Below are positions 7,561 to 16,956 of a stretch of DNA of 64,000 nt, piece by piece. The position numbers and the translations under genes were made by a program. The stretch's first letter is position 1. Each line of letters opens with the position of its first letter. The notes below the pieces were generated by a model. That model was not told where the DNA came from. It ran no database searches and saw only the letters and a list, made by a program, of their open reading frames with translations. The DNA is taken from contig NZ_CANLVF010000005.1 in the NCBI RefSeq assembly GCF_947494555.1, positions 496,001 through 560,000 on the forward strand, written 5' to 3'. Source of the DNA: an uncultured Roseibium sp. (lineage in GTDB: Bacteria > Pseudomonadota > Alphaproteobacteria > Rhizobiales > Stappiaceae).

Positions 7561-8009
7561 GCACTCAAAACCGCGTCACAATTTTCACCGACGGCGCCTG
7601 TTCGGGAAATCCTGGGCCAGGCGGATGGGGCGTGCTCCTGAGGTTCGGCGAGCACGAAAAGGTGCTGAATGGCGGGGAGCCCGAGACGACGAACAACCGC
7701 ATGGAGCTGACCGCGGCGATTGAAGCTCTCAATGCCCTCAAACGCCCCTGTGCGATCGACCTTTATACGGACAGTACTTATGTGCGCAGCGGTATAAGAG
7801 AGTGGTTGGCAGGCTGGAAGCGGAAAAACTGGCGCACGGCAGCCAACAAACCCGTCAAGAATGCCGACCTGTGGCAGGCCCTCGATGAAGCAAGGGAACG
7901 CCACGATGTCACGTGGCACTGGGTCAAGGGACACGCCGGCCATCCCGACAATGAGCGGGCAGACGAATTGGCGCGCGGCGGAATGGCGCCTTACAAGAAC
8001 GGCGGCTGA
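7557..8009 (+). CDS. rnhA: Ribonuclease HI
   Basis: 150 residues, typical for bacterial RNase HI, which cleaves RNA in RNA-DNA hybrids. The four acidic catalytic residues are present: Asp12 in FTDGACSGNPG, Glu50 in NNRMELTAA, Asp72 in YTDSTYV and Asp136 in HPDNERADELA, together with the basic protrusion WKRKNW. Last gene of the ispH-thrB-rnhA operon. The 216 bp after it, before the convergent EAL gene, show no gene or clear terminator. Confidence 0.97.
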   Translation: MSTQNRVTIFTDGACSGNPGPGGWGVLLRFGEHEKVLNGGEPETTNNRMELTAAIEALNALKRPCAIDLYTDSTYVRSGIREWLAGWKRKNWRTAANKPVKNADLWQALDEARERHDVTWHWVKGHAGHPDNERADELARGGMAPYKNGG

Positions 8010-8225
8010 GCCCGGCATGCCAGTTTCCGTTCTGACAGTCGCAAACGAGGCGCATTGCAGGTAAGGCGCAGAAATTCTCAGCAGTGCGCGCGGCGGTTCG
8101 AAAGCCGTAATAGAAACGCTTGGTCAGGCGATTCCAACGGTACGGCGCAATCGGTCATGCGTGTTCCAATTCACGCGTGGTTGCAGCGGATAACACGATT
8201 TCCCGTCGCTTCGGCTCTGTGGCGA

Positions 8226-11165
8226 TCAGGCGCTTTCGGCTTCCGCGGGCATCTTGCGCAGCAATTTCGTCGCTTCGGATGCGGAGACGGCCTCGCCGAA
8301 GAAATACCCTTGCGCGTACTCGCAACCGAGTTGGTAGAGTTCGAGCGCGTCGCTCTCGTTCTCGGCACCTTCGGCAACCACCGACATGCCAAGATCATGG
8401 CCCATGGCGACAATCGTTCTCAGCAGCACTGAGCGCGCGGACGACCCGTTCGGTTTGACGAAGGACTGGTCGATCTTGATCGTGTCGAACGGGAACCGTT
8501 GCAGATAGGAAAGCGACGAGTGCCCCGTCCCAAAGTCATCGAGCGACAATCCCGCACCAAGACCACGCAGGCGTTCCAGCACTTTTGCGGAATATTCCGG
8601 ATTGGACATGACAAGGGACTCGGTGAGCTCCAGCTTAAGCGTTCCAGGCTCTAGCGAAGTCCGTGACAAAACAGCCTTCACATCGTTGATCAGATCCTGC
8701 TTCAAAAGCTGACGTGAAGAGAGATTCACCGAGGCGAAAAGGGGCCTCTGCATCGGATACTCCCGTTGCCAGAAGGCCAGCTGCTGCGCGCCGCGGTCGA
8801 GCATGTACATGCCCAGTTCGTTTATCAAACCGGATTGTTCTGCAATGGGGATGAACTCCGAAGGCGCAATCTTTCCGCGCTTGGCATGGTTCCAGCGGGC
8901 CAGAACCTCGTACCCTGCGATGGACTGGTCTTCCAGGCGGATGATCGGCTGGAAAAAGACCCCGAGCGTTTCCTTCTTGATCGCATCGCGCAGATCAGCT
9001 TCCAGGTCGACAATGTTCTTGTCGAGAGGACGCAGGATCGGGCGGAACACTTCCTGCCGGTCACCACCCAGCCGCTTGGCGTGATTGAGGGCAATCTCGG
9101 CGTTGGTGAGCATATCCTCGACGGCCTGTTTGCCGCCTTCGGAAAACGCAATGCCGACAGAGCAGGTCAGGAAGATTTCCCGGTCACCGAATGTGATCGG
9201 AGCGCGAACGGCCTTGCGGAGCGCATCGGCCAGTGCGACGATCCTGTCCGGCTCCTGTTCGGAGAGAAGCACCAGTCCATACTGGTCGCCTGACAAGCGG
9301 CCGAGCGTGTCCTGCTGCCCGATCAATCGCCCGAGCCTGCGCGCGACCGTCAAAAGGATGCTGTCGCCGGCCGACAGGCCGATGCTGTCGTTCACCTGCT
9401 TGAACCGGTCGAGATTGAGAACCAGCAGCGTCGGCTTGGAGGTTTCCTCCGCCTTGGCGCGCACGACACTTGTACGCAGGCGGTCGACAAAGAGCTCCCT
9501 GTTGGGCAAGCCGGTAAGGTTGTCATGGACGGCATCGTGCAGCAGGCGCTCTTCCGCCGTGCGTTCTTCGGTTACATCCAGCAGGGTCCCAACACAGCGG
9601 ATGACCTCGCCGTCGGAGCCAATAATCGGCCGCGCCCTCAGCCTGAACCAGCGAAAATGTCCGTCTTCCGAGCGCAGGCGAAACGTCTGCATCACCTTGC
9701 CGCGTCTTTGGTCGATGACCGCATCCAGGGTTGCGCGAAAGCGGTCCCTGTCCTGAGGATGCAACACATCGAGCCAGTCGCGCGCCGGACCTTCGAGGGA
9801 GCCGCGCTTGAGGTTCAGGAGTTCTTCAACCTCGTTGCCCGTATATATGCGGTCGCGGTCGATGTCCCAGTCCCAGATAATGTCTCCGGCGCCCGTGAGC
9901 GCGAGAGCCTTGCGCTCCACGTCCGAGATCAATCCCTGCGCGATGGCACCGCCCGCAAATGCATGCTGCATCACCGTAAAGCCGATCAGGAGCACGATCA
10001 GAACGAGACCACCGCCAAGGGCCGGCTGAACGATATCGTTGGACAGATAGCCGGTCACTGTCATGCCGGACCCGACCAGCCAGGCAATGAGCAGGCACCA
10101 GGTCGGGATCAGGAGAATGGCCCGGTCGTAGTGCTGAAATGCCAGGACTGCGATGGTGATAAACCCGAGCGCACCGATAACGGCAAGTGAGAGCCGTGCA
10201 ATACCGGCGGCTATTGACGGATCCCAGACCGCGACGCCAAGAAGGCCCAGGATCAGGATCAGCGTTGTCAGCGCAAGATGGGAATAGTGAATGTTCCAGC
10301 GGTTGAGGTTGAGGTAGGCGTAAAGAAAAATGAGGAGACTGGCCGCCAGCATCACCTCGGCGCAGGCGCGCGCCAGCTGGCTGCCGCCGCCATCGAGGTT
10401 GAAGACAAGGCCCCAGAAGCCGAAGTCGATGCAAAGATAGGCCAGAACCGACCATGCAAGCGCTGCGGTCGCCGGAAACATGACCGTGCCCTTGACCACG
10501 AAAAGGATCGTCAGAAACAGTGCAAGTAGCCCGGATATGCCCAAAATGATGCCCCGGTAAAGGGTATAGGCGTTTATCGTTTCCTTGTAGACGTCGGGTT
10601 CCCAGATCCTGACTTCCGGGAGATTGGGTGTGGTCAGTTCGGCAACGAAGGTGACGATCGACCCCGGGTCGAGCGTTACGAGAAACACGTCAGCTTCAAG
10701 GCTTTTGAGCCGCACGGGCGCGATCCCCTGGCTCGGGGTAATCGCGGTGATGCGGGAAGACCCGAGATCCGGCCAGAAAAGATCCGACCCCACGAGCTTG
10801 TAATTCGGTGCAACGATGAGACGGTCAATCTGTTCGTCGCTGGTGTTGGCCAGCGCAAAGACAGCCCAGTTGGTGTTGGATCCCTCCAGCGAAGGAACCT
10901 CGATCCGGCGCACGATGCCGTCAGCTCCAGGCGCCGTGGACACCTGAAGACGTGTTCCGGCATCCCGGTGCATTTCTATGGAATTCGTCACGTCAAGCGC
11001 TTCGATATCGATCGGGACGGGGATCGGTTCGAGGGCCAGTGCGGGCAATGACGCAAGTACCACGACAAGCGCGGCAACGGTGAGTACCAGACGTTTGATG
11101 GCGTTACAGATCGGATCCGATGACAAAATCGACATGGAGCGAAGAACTACCGGGTTGTGGCGCAT
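8226..11165 (-). CDS. 7TM sensor with PAS, degenerate GGDEF and EAL domains (probable c-di-GMP phosphodiesterase)
   Basis: 979 residues. A signal peptide (to about residue 45, ending ALA) is followed by a periplasmic domain of 7TMR-DISM-extracellular type (about 46-195), seven membrane helices (about 200-420), a PAS domain (about 430-545, IIWDWDIDRDRIYTG), GGDEF (about 555-715) and EAL (about 725-970). The GGDEF signature is SGDQY, so cyclase activity is unlikely. The EAL domain reads EVL at the signature but keeps the Glu and the other ligands: SVNLSS, LELTESL, DDFGTGHSSL, IKIDQSF and AEGAE. It probably hydrolyses cyclic-di-GMP in response to a periplasmic ligand. The start overlaps the end of the upstream GNAT gene region, so it belongs to the thrC operon by position. 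Confidence 0.9.
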   Translation of the reverse strand: MRHNPVVLRSMSILSSDPICNAIKRLVLTVAALVVVLASLPALALEPIPVPIDIEALDVTNSIEMHRDAGTRLQVSTAPGADGIVRRIEVPSLEGSNTNWAVFALANTSDEQIDRLIVAPNYKLVGSDLFWPDLGSSRITAITPSQGIAPVRLKSLEADVFLVTLDPGSIVTFVAELTTPNLPEVRIWEPDVYKETINAYTLYRGIILGISGLLALFLTILFVVKGTVMFPATAALAWSVLAYLCIDFGFWGLVFNLDGGGSQLARACAEVMLAASLLIFLYAYLNLNRWNIHYSHLALTTLILILGLLGVAVWDPSIAAGIARLSLAVIGALGFITIAVLAFQHYDRAILLIPTWCLLIAWLVGSGMTVTGYLSNDIVQPALGGGLVLIVLLIGFTVMQHAFAGGAIAQGLISDVERKALALTGAGDIIWDWDIDRDRIYTGNEVEELLNLKRGSLEGPARDWLDVLHPQDRDRFRATLDAVIDQRRGKVMQTFRLRSEDGHFRWFRLRARPIIGSDGEVIRCVGTLLDVTEERTAEERLLHDAVHDNLTGLPNRELFVDRLRTSVVRAKAEETSKPTLLVLNLDRFKQVNDSIGLSAGDSILLTVARRLGRLIGQQDTLGRLSGDQYGLVLLSEQEPDRIVALADALRKAVRAPITFGDREIFLTCSVGIAFSEGGKQAVEDMLTNAEIALNHAKRLGGDRQEVFRPILRPLDKNIVDLEADLRDAIKKETLGVFFQPIIRLEDQSIAGYEVLARWNHAKRGKIAPSEFIPIAEQSGLINELGMYMLDRGAQQLAFWQREYPMQRPLFASVNLSSRQLLKQDLINDVKAVLSRTSLEPGTLKLELTESLVMSNPEYSAKVLERLRGLGAGLSLDDFGTGHSSLSYLQRFPFDTIKIDQSFVKPNGSSARSVLLRTIVAMGHDLGMSVVAEGAENESDALELYQLGCEYAQGYFFGEAVSASEATKLLRKMPAEAESA

Positions 11166-11166
11166 G

Positions 11167-11805
11167 TCACAAGAATTCTTTCAACATACCCTCAACACTT
11201 GGGCTAATTTTCCCACACAGCGACGCGTAGTCTTCCGCGAGGCAGGCAAATAACAGGTGATCCTGCCAAGTTCCGTTAATTAACAGATAGTTGCGCGCAT
11301 ACCCCTCGCGGCGAAACCCGGCGTTTTCGAGCAATCTGATTGAGGGTGTATTGACGGGAATACAGGCCGCTTCCAATCGGTGGAGGTTCAAGACGTCGAA
11401 ACAAAAAGGCAAGATCATGGCAACGGCAGCCGACATGTGTCCCTTGCCCGCGTGACGCTCGCCCATCCAATAGCCCAATGTCGCAGTCTGGCTGACACCG
11501 CGCCGAATGTTGCTGAGCGTCAAACCACCCAGGACTTCAGCCGACCTCGACCGGAACAGGAGGAATGTCAGGCTCCGGCCTTCCTTGCGGTCGCGCGCGT
11601 ACCGCCGCAAGCGACGGCGAAATCCCGATTTGGTCAGGTCATCGGATGGCCAGAGCGGCTCCCAGGGTTTCAGAAAGTCCCGGCTCTCGTTTCGCAGGTC
11701 CGCCCAGGCCTTGAAATCAGACATGAGCGGCGGGCGCAGAAAGTACCCGCCCGCTTCGATCAGCAGCTCGGCGTCAGGTGATGTTCCCGGCCGTAGCAAT
11801 ACCAT
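11167..11805 (-). CDS. GNAT N-acetyltransferase, RimJ/RimL type
   Basis: 212 residues. The acetyl-CoA binding motif A is ERHAGKGHMSAAV and the conserved NLHRLEAACIPVNTPSIRLL segment with Asn and the GF of LENAGF follows, all typical of the RimJ/RimL group that acetylates ribosomal protein N termini or other amines. The substrate cannot be fixed. In many alphaproteobacteria such a gene follows thrC and the M16 peptidase, as here (17 bp after the M16 gene). Confidence 0.88.
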   Translation of the reverse strand: MVLLRPGTSPDAELLIEAGGYFLRPPLMSDFKAWADLRNESRDFLKPWEPLWPSDDLTKSGFRRRLRRYARDRKEGRSLTFLLFRSRSAEVLGGLTLSNIRRGVSQTATLGYWMGERHAGKGHMSAAVAMILPFCFDVLNLHRLEAACIPVNTPSIRLLENAGFRREGYARNYLLINGTWQDHLLFACLAEDYASLCGKISPSVEGMLKEFL

Positions 11806-11822
11806 GCCCTGAACTCCGCAGT

Positions 11823-13112
11823 TTACAACGAGGCCGCCCGCAGCACGGGAGTCTGTTCCAGCCTCCCCGCCAGGTCGTTTGCCGTCATGATTCCGTCTAC
11901 GGGACCGATCGCGGTGAGCGTCGGGGTTGTGCCGACAAAGGTCTCGTATGCTACCCGGCGCATATCTTCCGCCGTGACGGCTTCAATCTTGCTCGAAATC
12001 TCGTCAGGACCGAGCACTCGGCCATGCACCAGTATCTGACGCGCGATCTGCCCGGCGCGCGCGGCCGGGCTCTCGAGCGCCATCATCAGACCCGCCCTGA
12101 TCTGTGCGCGCGACCTTGCCACTTCCTCGTCCGTAATGGTCTGTGACGCGGATACAAGCTCGTCCGCAATCATAGGCATCAGGGCAGCGAGATCTTCATG
12201 GCTGGTTGCCGCGTGCAATCCGAAAAGCCCGGTATCTGAAAACGCCCAATGAAAACTGTAGATCGCGTAACACAGGCCATGGCGTTCTCGAATTTCCTGA
12301 AACAGACGCGACGACATGCCACCGCCCAAAACAGAGGCAAGGATCTGAATTGTGTAATAGTCCTTGGACTTGTAGGGCAACCCTTCGAAACCGATAAGCA
12401 CCTGGGCTTCCATCAGGTCCTTGCTGCGCAGCGTTTCTCCGCCGCCATACTGGGCAGTCGTGTCGTCAGCTGCCGCTGCGCCATTGAAACCGCCGAATTT
12501 TTCCCGCGCCAGGGCCACAAGATCATCGTGGTTGACCGCACCAGCGGCCGCCAAAACCATGTCAGGCGCACGGTACCGGTCGGCAAGATACGCGTTAAGG
12601 GCGTCGCGATTGAAACCTTGTACGGTGTCAGGCGTTCCCAGGATCGGCCTTCCGATCGCCTGGTCCGGCCAGGCGGTTCCCTGAAAGAGGTCGAAGGCCT
12701 GGTCTTCAGGTGAATCGTTTGCGGCACCGATTTCCTGCAGGATCACATGCTGCTCGCGCGCCAGTTCCTGGGCATCGAAAGTCGAATTCTGCAAGATGTC
12801 GGACAACAGATCCACCGCCAGCGGCATGTCTTCGGCCAGGATGCGGGCGTAGTAATTCGTGTGCTCGATGCTCGTCGATGCGTTCAGCTCTCCCCCGACG
12901 GCCTCGATTTCCTCCGCGATGCTGCGTGCCGTCCGGGTCTTCGTGCCCTTGAAAGCCATGTGCTCGAGTAGATGGGTAATGCCGTTTTGCTGGACGGTTT
13001 CCGCGCGGGATCCGGTTCGAACCCAAACTCCGAGCGCCGCCGTTTTCAGGTACGGCATCTGGTCAGTTACGACCGTCATCCCGTTTTCCAGGACCGTTGT
13101 TTGTACTTTCAT
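11823..13112 (-). CDS. M16-family zinc peptidase (processing peptidase-like)
   Basis: 429 residues from MKVQTTVLENGM. The inverted zinc motif HxxEH is HLLEH at 47-51, with the downstream glutamate in EQHVILQEIGAAND. It resembles the beta subunit of mitochondrial processing peptidase and bacterial PqqL/YmxG proteins that degrade or trim peptides. No signal peptide is seen. An upstream GTG-type start in the same frame would run into thrC; the ATG at 13112 lies 4 bp after the thrC stop, indicating co-translation. The thrC-M16 pair is standard in Rhizobiales. Confidence 0.95.
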   Translation of the reverse strand: MKVQTTVLENGMTVVTDQMPYLKTAALGVWVRTGSRAETVQQNGITHLLEHMAFKGTKTRTARSIAEEIEAVGGELNASTSIEHTNYYARILAEDMPLAVDLLSDILQNSTFDAQELAREQHVILQEIGAANDSPEDQAFDLFQGTAWPDQAIGRPILGTPDTVQGFNRDALNAYLADRYRAPDMVLAAAGAVNHDDLVALAREKFGGFNGAAAADDTTAQYGGGETLRSKDLMEAQVLIGFEGLPYKSKDYYTIQILASVLGGGMSSRLFQEIRERHGLCYAIYSFHWAFSDTGLFGLHAATSHEDLAALMPMIADELVSASQTITDEEVARSRAQIRAGLMMALESPAARAGQIARQILVHGRVLGPDEISSKIEAVTAEDMRRVAYETFVGTTPTLTAIGPVDGIMTANDLAGRLEQTPVLRAASL

Positions 13113-13116
13113 ATAG

Positions 13117-14523
13117 TTACACCTTGGCGGTGACGGCCCGGGCGTGATCTTCGATAAATCGTTCCACCACGTCCTGTTGTGCCGCCAATACCTGCTGGCG
13201 CTCCTCCGCACTCATCATGTCTTTCAAATTGTCCGGCAATTCTGGACGAATACCAGAGGCTTTTTCAACCGCATCTGGAAATTTTGCCGGATGCGCCGTT
13301 CCCAGCACTACCATTGGCACCCGGCCGTCATCGTGGTCCTTGGCCACATGCACACCGATTGCCGTGTGTGGATCGAGCAGATACCCGGCCTCCCTCCAAA
13401 GCCCGGCTATCGTTTCTGCCGTTTGTGTCTCGTTGCAGCGGCCTGCCCCGAAATGCTTTCTCATCGCCGAAAGCGGCCCGTCCTCGATCTCAAAGCTGCC
13501 CGATTGAGCCAGCCGGTCCATCATCTGCCGAACGGCGCCCCCGTCCCGGCCGGAGACCTCCGACAGAAGACGTTCGAAATTCGATGAGACCTGGATGTCC
13601 ATGGACGGAGAAATCGTCGCCGTGACACCCCGTTTTTCGTAGCGGCCGGTCTCCAGCGTACGTGCCAGAATGTCGTTCACATTGGTCGCCACGATCAGCT
13701 TTTCGACCGGGAGGCCCATTTTCATTGCGGCGTAACCGGCGAAGATATCGCCGAAATTGCCGGTCGGAACCGTAAAGGAAACCTTGCGCCCGGGTGCGCC
13801 GAGCGCTGTTCCCGCAACGAAATAGTAGACGATCTGGGCTAGTATCCGCGCCCAGTTGATGGAGTTGACCCCCGACAGCGCAACCCGGTCCCGGAACGAG
13901 AAATGGTTGAACATGCCTTTCACGATCGCCTGGCAATCGTCAAAGTTTCCGGTCAGGGCCAGCGCGTGCACGTTGTCTTCGGCGGGTGTCGTCATTTGCC
14001 TGCGCTGCACATTGGACACCCTACCGTCGGGAAACAGGATGAAAATGTCGGTTCGCTGACGGCCCCTGAACGCCTCGATCGCGGCACCACCTGTATCACC
14101 GGACGTCGCCCCGACAATCGTGGCACGCAAACCGCGCTGCGTGAGGACATAATCCATCATGCGGCCGAGAAGCTGCATGGCGACGTCCTTGAACGCCAGT
14201 GTCGGACCGTGGAACAACTCCAGAATAAAGGTATTCGGCCCGGTCTGGACCAAAGGTGTCACGGCAGGATGCCGAAAGCCGGCATAGGCCTCATCGATCA
14301 TCGCCTTCAGATCGGCTTCCGGAATATCGCTGCCGACAAAGGGCCGGATGATTTCCATGGCGACATCGGCATAAGGTTTGCCTGCGAAGGAAGCGATTGT
14401 ATCGGCGTCAATTTGTGGCCAGGTTTCGGGAAGATAGAGGCCGCCATCGCGGGCCAGTCCCTGCAGCAGGACATCGGAAAATTCCAGGACCGGTGCTTCG
14501 CCGCGCGTACTGCTGTATTTCAC
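13117..14523 (-). CDS. thrC: Threonine synthase
   Basis: 468 residues. ThrC converts O-phosphohomoserine to threonine with pyridoxal phosphate. The PLP lysine is Lys112 in LAFKDVAMQL, and GATSGDTGGAAIEAF and VPTGNFGDIFAGY bind the cofactor phosphate. The length and N-terminal STRGEAP segment identify the longer, enterobacterial/yeast-type form. It is the first gene of a leftward operon with the M16 peptidase, GNAT and EAL genes. The ThrB enzyme supplying its substrate is encoded in the same window at 6595. Confidence 0.97.
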   Translation of the reverse strand: MKYSSTRGEAPVLEFSDVLLQGLARDGGLYLPETWPQIDADTIASFAGKPYADVAMEIIRPFVGSDIPEADLKAMIDEAYAGFRHPAVTPLVQTGPNTFILELFHGPTLAFKDVAMQLLGRMMDYVLTQRGLRATIVGATSGDTGGAAIEAFRGRQRTDIFILFPDGRVSNVQRRQMTTPAEDNVHALALTGNFDDCQAIVKGMFNHFSFRDRVALSGVNSINWARILAQIVYYFVAGTALGAPGRKVSFTVPTGNFGDIFAGYAAMKMGLPVEKLIVATNVNDILARTLETGRYEKRGVTATISPSMDIQVSSNFERLLSEVSGRDGGAVRQMMDRLAQSGSFEIEDGPLSAMRKHFGAGRCNETQTAETIAGLWREAGYLLDPHTAIGVHVAKDHDDGRVPMVVLGTAHPAKFPDAVEKASGIRPELPDNLKDMMSAEERQQVLAAQQDVVERFIEDHARAVTAKV

Positions 14524-14631
14524 CCTGCCACTTCCCTTTTCGTCACTCCCACGGACAGCGCCCGCATGGCCGGGACACCCAGACCATCAACCTACTTCAA
14601 TCGCGACCGCTTTGAAACAAACATGCCACCC

Positions 14632-14671
14632 AAGCGACTTACGCGCCATAACATTCAAGCGCAAGTCGCTT
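14632..14671. repeat. Inverted repeat between yqgE and thrC
   Basis: Perfect 9-bp arms AAGCGACTT (14632-14640) and AAGTCGCTT (14663-14671) enclose 22 bp. It lies downstream of yqgE and about 110 bp upstream of thrC on the minus strand. On that strand no T-run follows, so it is a poor intrinsic terminator and could instead be a leader structure of thrC. Confidence 0.5.
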
Positions 14672-14730
14672 TTGGGTTAAATAGTGACCGTAACCCGACA
14701 GGTTCAGGAATTTGAGTGGGGCGCCTTCCG

Positions 14731-15327
14731 TCAGGCGTGGCCGGCATCCGTATAGAGCATTGCCGGATCTATGCCCATGGACGCAAGCGCACGACGCCAT
14801 TTCGCGTCGAAGTCGGTGTCGAACAGTATCTCCGGATCGGCCGGCGCCGTCAGCCAGCCATTGGCCTGGATCTCGTTTTCAAGCTGGCCAGGTGCCCAGC
14901 CCGCATAGCCGAGTGCCAGTATGGCCTGCGAAGGCCCGTCACCGTCCGCCAGCGCGCGCAGGATCTCAAGCGTCGCCGTCAGACAGATGCCATTGTCGAT
15001 CGCCAGCGTCGACTGATTGAGCATGAAGTCATCGCTGTGCAGGACAAATCCGCGTTCAACCTCCACCGGCCCTCCCTTGTGGACGTTCATGTCCCGCACG
15101 CTGTCGGGCAGGCGGATCGAACCCTCGTCATTCACGATATCGAGCTGAATGAGGAGTTCTTCCAAAGAGAGATGCCGCGCAACCTGATTGACAACCAATC
15201 CCATCGCGCCCTGATCGGAATGAGAGCAAAGATAAATCACGGAGTGTTCGAACCGGCTGTCAGCCATGCTCGGCATTGCGATCAGAAACTGTCCTTCGAG
15301 AGAGTCTGTCTCTTCAGTTCTGACCAT
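14731..15327 (-). CDS. YqgE/AlgH family protein (DUF179)
   Basis: 198 residues when started at MVRTEETDSLEGQFL, where GAGG sits 7 bp before the ATG; a longer frame to 15375 lacks a better site. Family hallmarks are LEGQFLIAMP near the start, GAMGLVVNQ, and the closing LALGYAGWAPGQLENEI segment. The role of YqgE proteins is not settled; they are soluble and single-domain. The gene is divergent from a DsbD-N-like gene, 161 bp away, and this yqgE/redox-protein pairing is common in Rhizobiales. Confidence 0.93.
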   Translation of the reverse strand: MVRTEETDSLEGQFLIAMPSMADSRFEHSVIYLCSHSDQGAMGLVVNQVARHLSLEELLIQLDIVNDEGSIRLPDSVRDMNVHKGGPVEVERGFVLHSDDFMLNQSTLAIDNGICLTATLEILRALADGDGPSQAILALGYAGWAPGQLENEIQANGWLTAPADPEILFDTDFDAKWRRALASMGIDPAMLYTDAGHA

Positions 15328-15488
15328 AAAAAACCTCAAAAAAATTCGCGGCAAGTGCCAAACATGCAAAAGCATACCGTCTTTGAGCCGCTTTGTTAAT
15401 GACTGTTTCGGGTCACAATCGCCGCATGCCTCACTTTACCGTAACACAACCGTCACGAGGAAATGACCGGACGGAGATCAACGAAACG

Positions 15489-16343
15489 ATGACGCGATTT
15501 CGAAACTCGTGTAGCTCTGGTGGCATGAGAACACTTCTCCATGCCCTCTTTATTCTTGTTGCCTGTGCATTCAGCCCGGCCCGGGCAGCCATGACGGAAT
15601 GGGTCGAAGTTCATGGTGGTGCGGTGCGCCTGATTTCGTCAGGTCCGCTTGAGGATGGCCATTACCTGGCCGGGCTCGAGTTTCTCATGGAACCTGGCTG
15701 GCACACCTATTGGCGATATGCGGGAGAGGCGGGCATACCGCCCCAGATTTCGATGACCGCATCTGAAAATGTGACCGAGCTCGACATCCTTTATCCGGTG
15801 CCGGAGCGCTACAACGACGGCTTTACCGAAAGCATTGTCTATCACGATGGCATTGTCCTCCCCTTCAAAGTCACACCTGCCAGGACTGAAGAGGGTGCCA
15901 GACTGGAAATCGAGGTCTTCTTCGGCATCTGCAAGGACATCTGCGTTCCGGGCGAAGCCGTGCTGTCCCTGGACTTCCAGCCCGACGATGGACGAGACGC
16001 ACTTGCTTCGCGGCTGATAGAACGCGACCTTGCCACAGTCCCGAGAGCGCAGCCGGGCGACGGTCTGGAGATCAACTCGGTAACTTTCGATGGCGGCGAG
16101 TTCATTATTGTGGAGACGCATGTCTCAGGTGATGCCGAAGCCGACCTGTTCGCTGCGGGACCTGAAGGGTCCTATATCGGACTTCCAAAGTTCGTCGAAA
16201 GATCCGGCGACACGAGTGTTTGGCGTCTGTCGACAAAGGGACTGAAGAGTTCGGAAAACGATGACACGCTACGGCTGGTTTTAACGTCCGGCGGCCGTGC
16301 CATTGAACATCTGGAAACGGTGCCCGCCGACTGGCTTCAATAG
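15489..16343 (+). CDS. Secreted protein with DsbD N-terminal-like domain
   Basis: 284 residues from MTRFRNSCSS, with GGAG upstream; MRTLLHALF at 15525 is an alternative. A signal peptide ends near SPARA. The mature protein is one immunoglobulin-like DsbD-alpha domain carrying the cysteine pair GICKDICVP, which in DsbD passes electrons to periplasmic thiol oxidoreductases. Here the membrane and thioredoxin domains of DsbD are absent, so it must work with other partners, perhaps in cytochrome or copper maturation. The peroxiredoxin gene follows after 124 bp on the same strand. Confidence 0.85.
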   Translation: MTRFRNSCSSGGMRTLLHALFILVACAFSPARAAMTEWVEVHGGAVRLISSGPLEDGHYLAGLEFLMEPGWHTYWRYAGEAGIPPQISMTASENVTELDILYPVPERYNDGFTESIVYHDGIVLPFKVTPARTEEGARLEIEVFFGICKDICVPGEAVLSLDFQPDDGRDALASRLIERDLATVPRAQPGDGLEINSVTFDGGEFIIVETHVSGDAEADLFAAGPEGSYIGLPKFVERSGDTSVWRLSTKGLKSSENDDTLRLVLTSGGRAIEHLETVPADWLQ

Positions 16344-16467
16344 CCCGCTGCCTTGAACCATCCGTCCAGACCAGCGTTATCGACGGTTCACTCGACGTGA
16401 GACCCTGAACGCTCTATGTGTCACGGGCGAGTTCATCGTTCTACAATCCAGCAAAAGGGTATTTGAT

Positions 16468-16956
16468 ATGACAATCAAGGTTGGGGACCGTCTTCCGGAC
16501 GCCAGTTTCAAGATCATGACCAGCGACGGGCCCGGCGAGATGTCGATGAGCGAGCTGACGAGTGGCAAGACCCTCGTGCTTTTCGGCGTACCAGGCGCCT
16601 TCACGCCGACCTGTCACATGAATCATCTGCCTGGTTTCGTTGAACACGCCGAGACCCTGAAAAACAAGGGTGTCGACACGATTGCCGTGGTTTCAGTCAA
16701 TGACGTGTTCGTCATGGATGCCTGGGAAAAAGCATCAAACACCAGCGGAAAGATCAGTTTCCTGGCTGATACCGGTGCAGACTTTGTCGATTCAATCGGC
16801 CTTGGTCTCGGACCTGCGCCAATTTTCGGCCACCTTCGCTCACAGCGCTTTGCACTTATCGCCAAGGATGGCGAAGTGTCGTTCCTGGCCATTGAAGATG
16901 CGCCCGGCGAAGCGACCAAAACTGGCGCTGCCGCCATTTTGGAAGCGCTCGGCTAA
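16468..16956 (+). CDS. Peroxiredoxin, Prx5/AhpE-type redoxin
   Basis: 162 residues. The peroxidatic cysteine is Cys49 in PGAFTPTCHMNHLPG, the Prx5 signature. No second cysteine suitable as a resolving residue is apparent, so it should act as a one-Cys enzyme reduced by glutathione/glutaredoxin or another thiol. It detoxifies hydrogen peroxide and alkyl hydroperoxides in the cytoplasm. Its 3' end overlaps the convergent surf1 gene by 4 bp. Confidence 0.94.
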   Translation: MTIKVGDRLPDASFKIMTSDGPGEMSMSELTSGKTLVLFGVPGAFTPTCHMNHLPGFVEHAETLKNKGVDTIAVVSVNDVFVMDAWEKASNTSGKISFLADTGADFVDSIGLGLGPAPIFGHLRSQRFALIAKDGEVSFLAIEDAPGEATKTGAAAILEALG

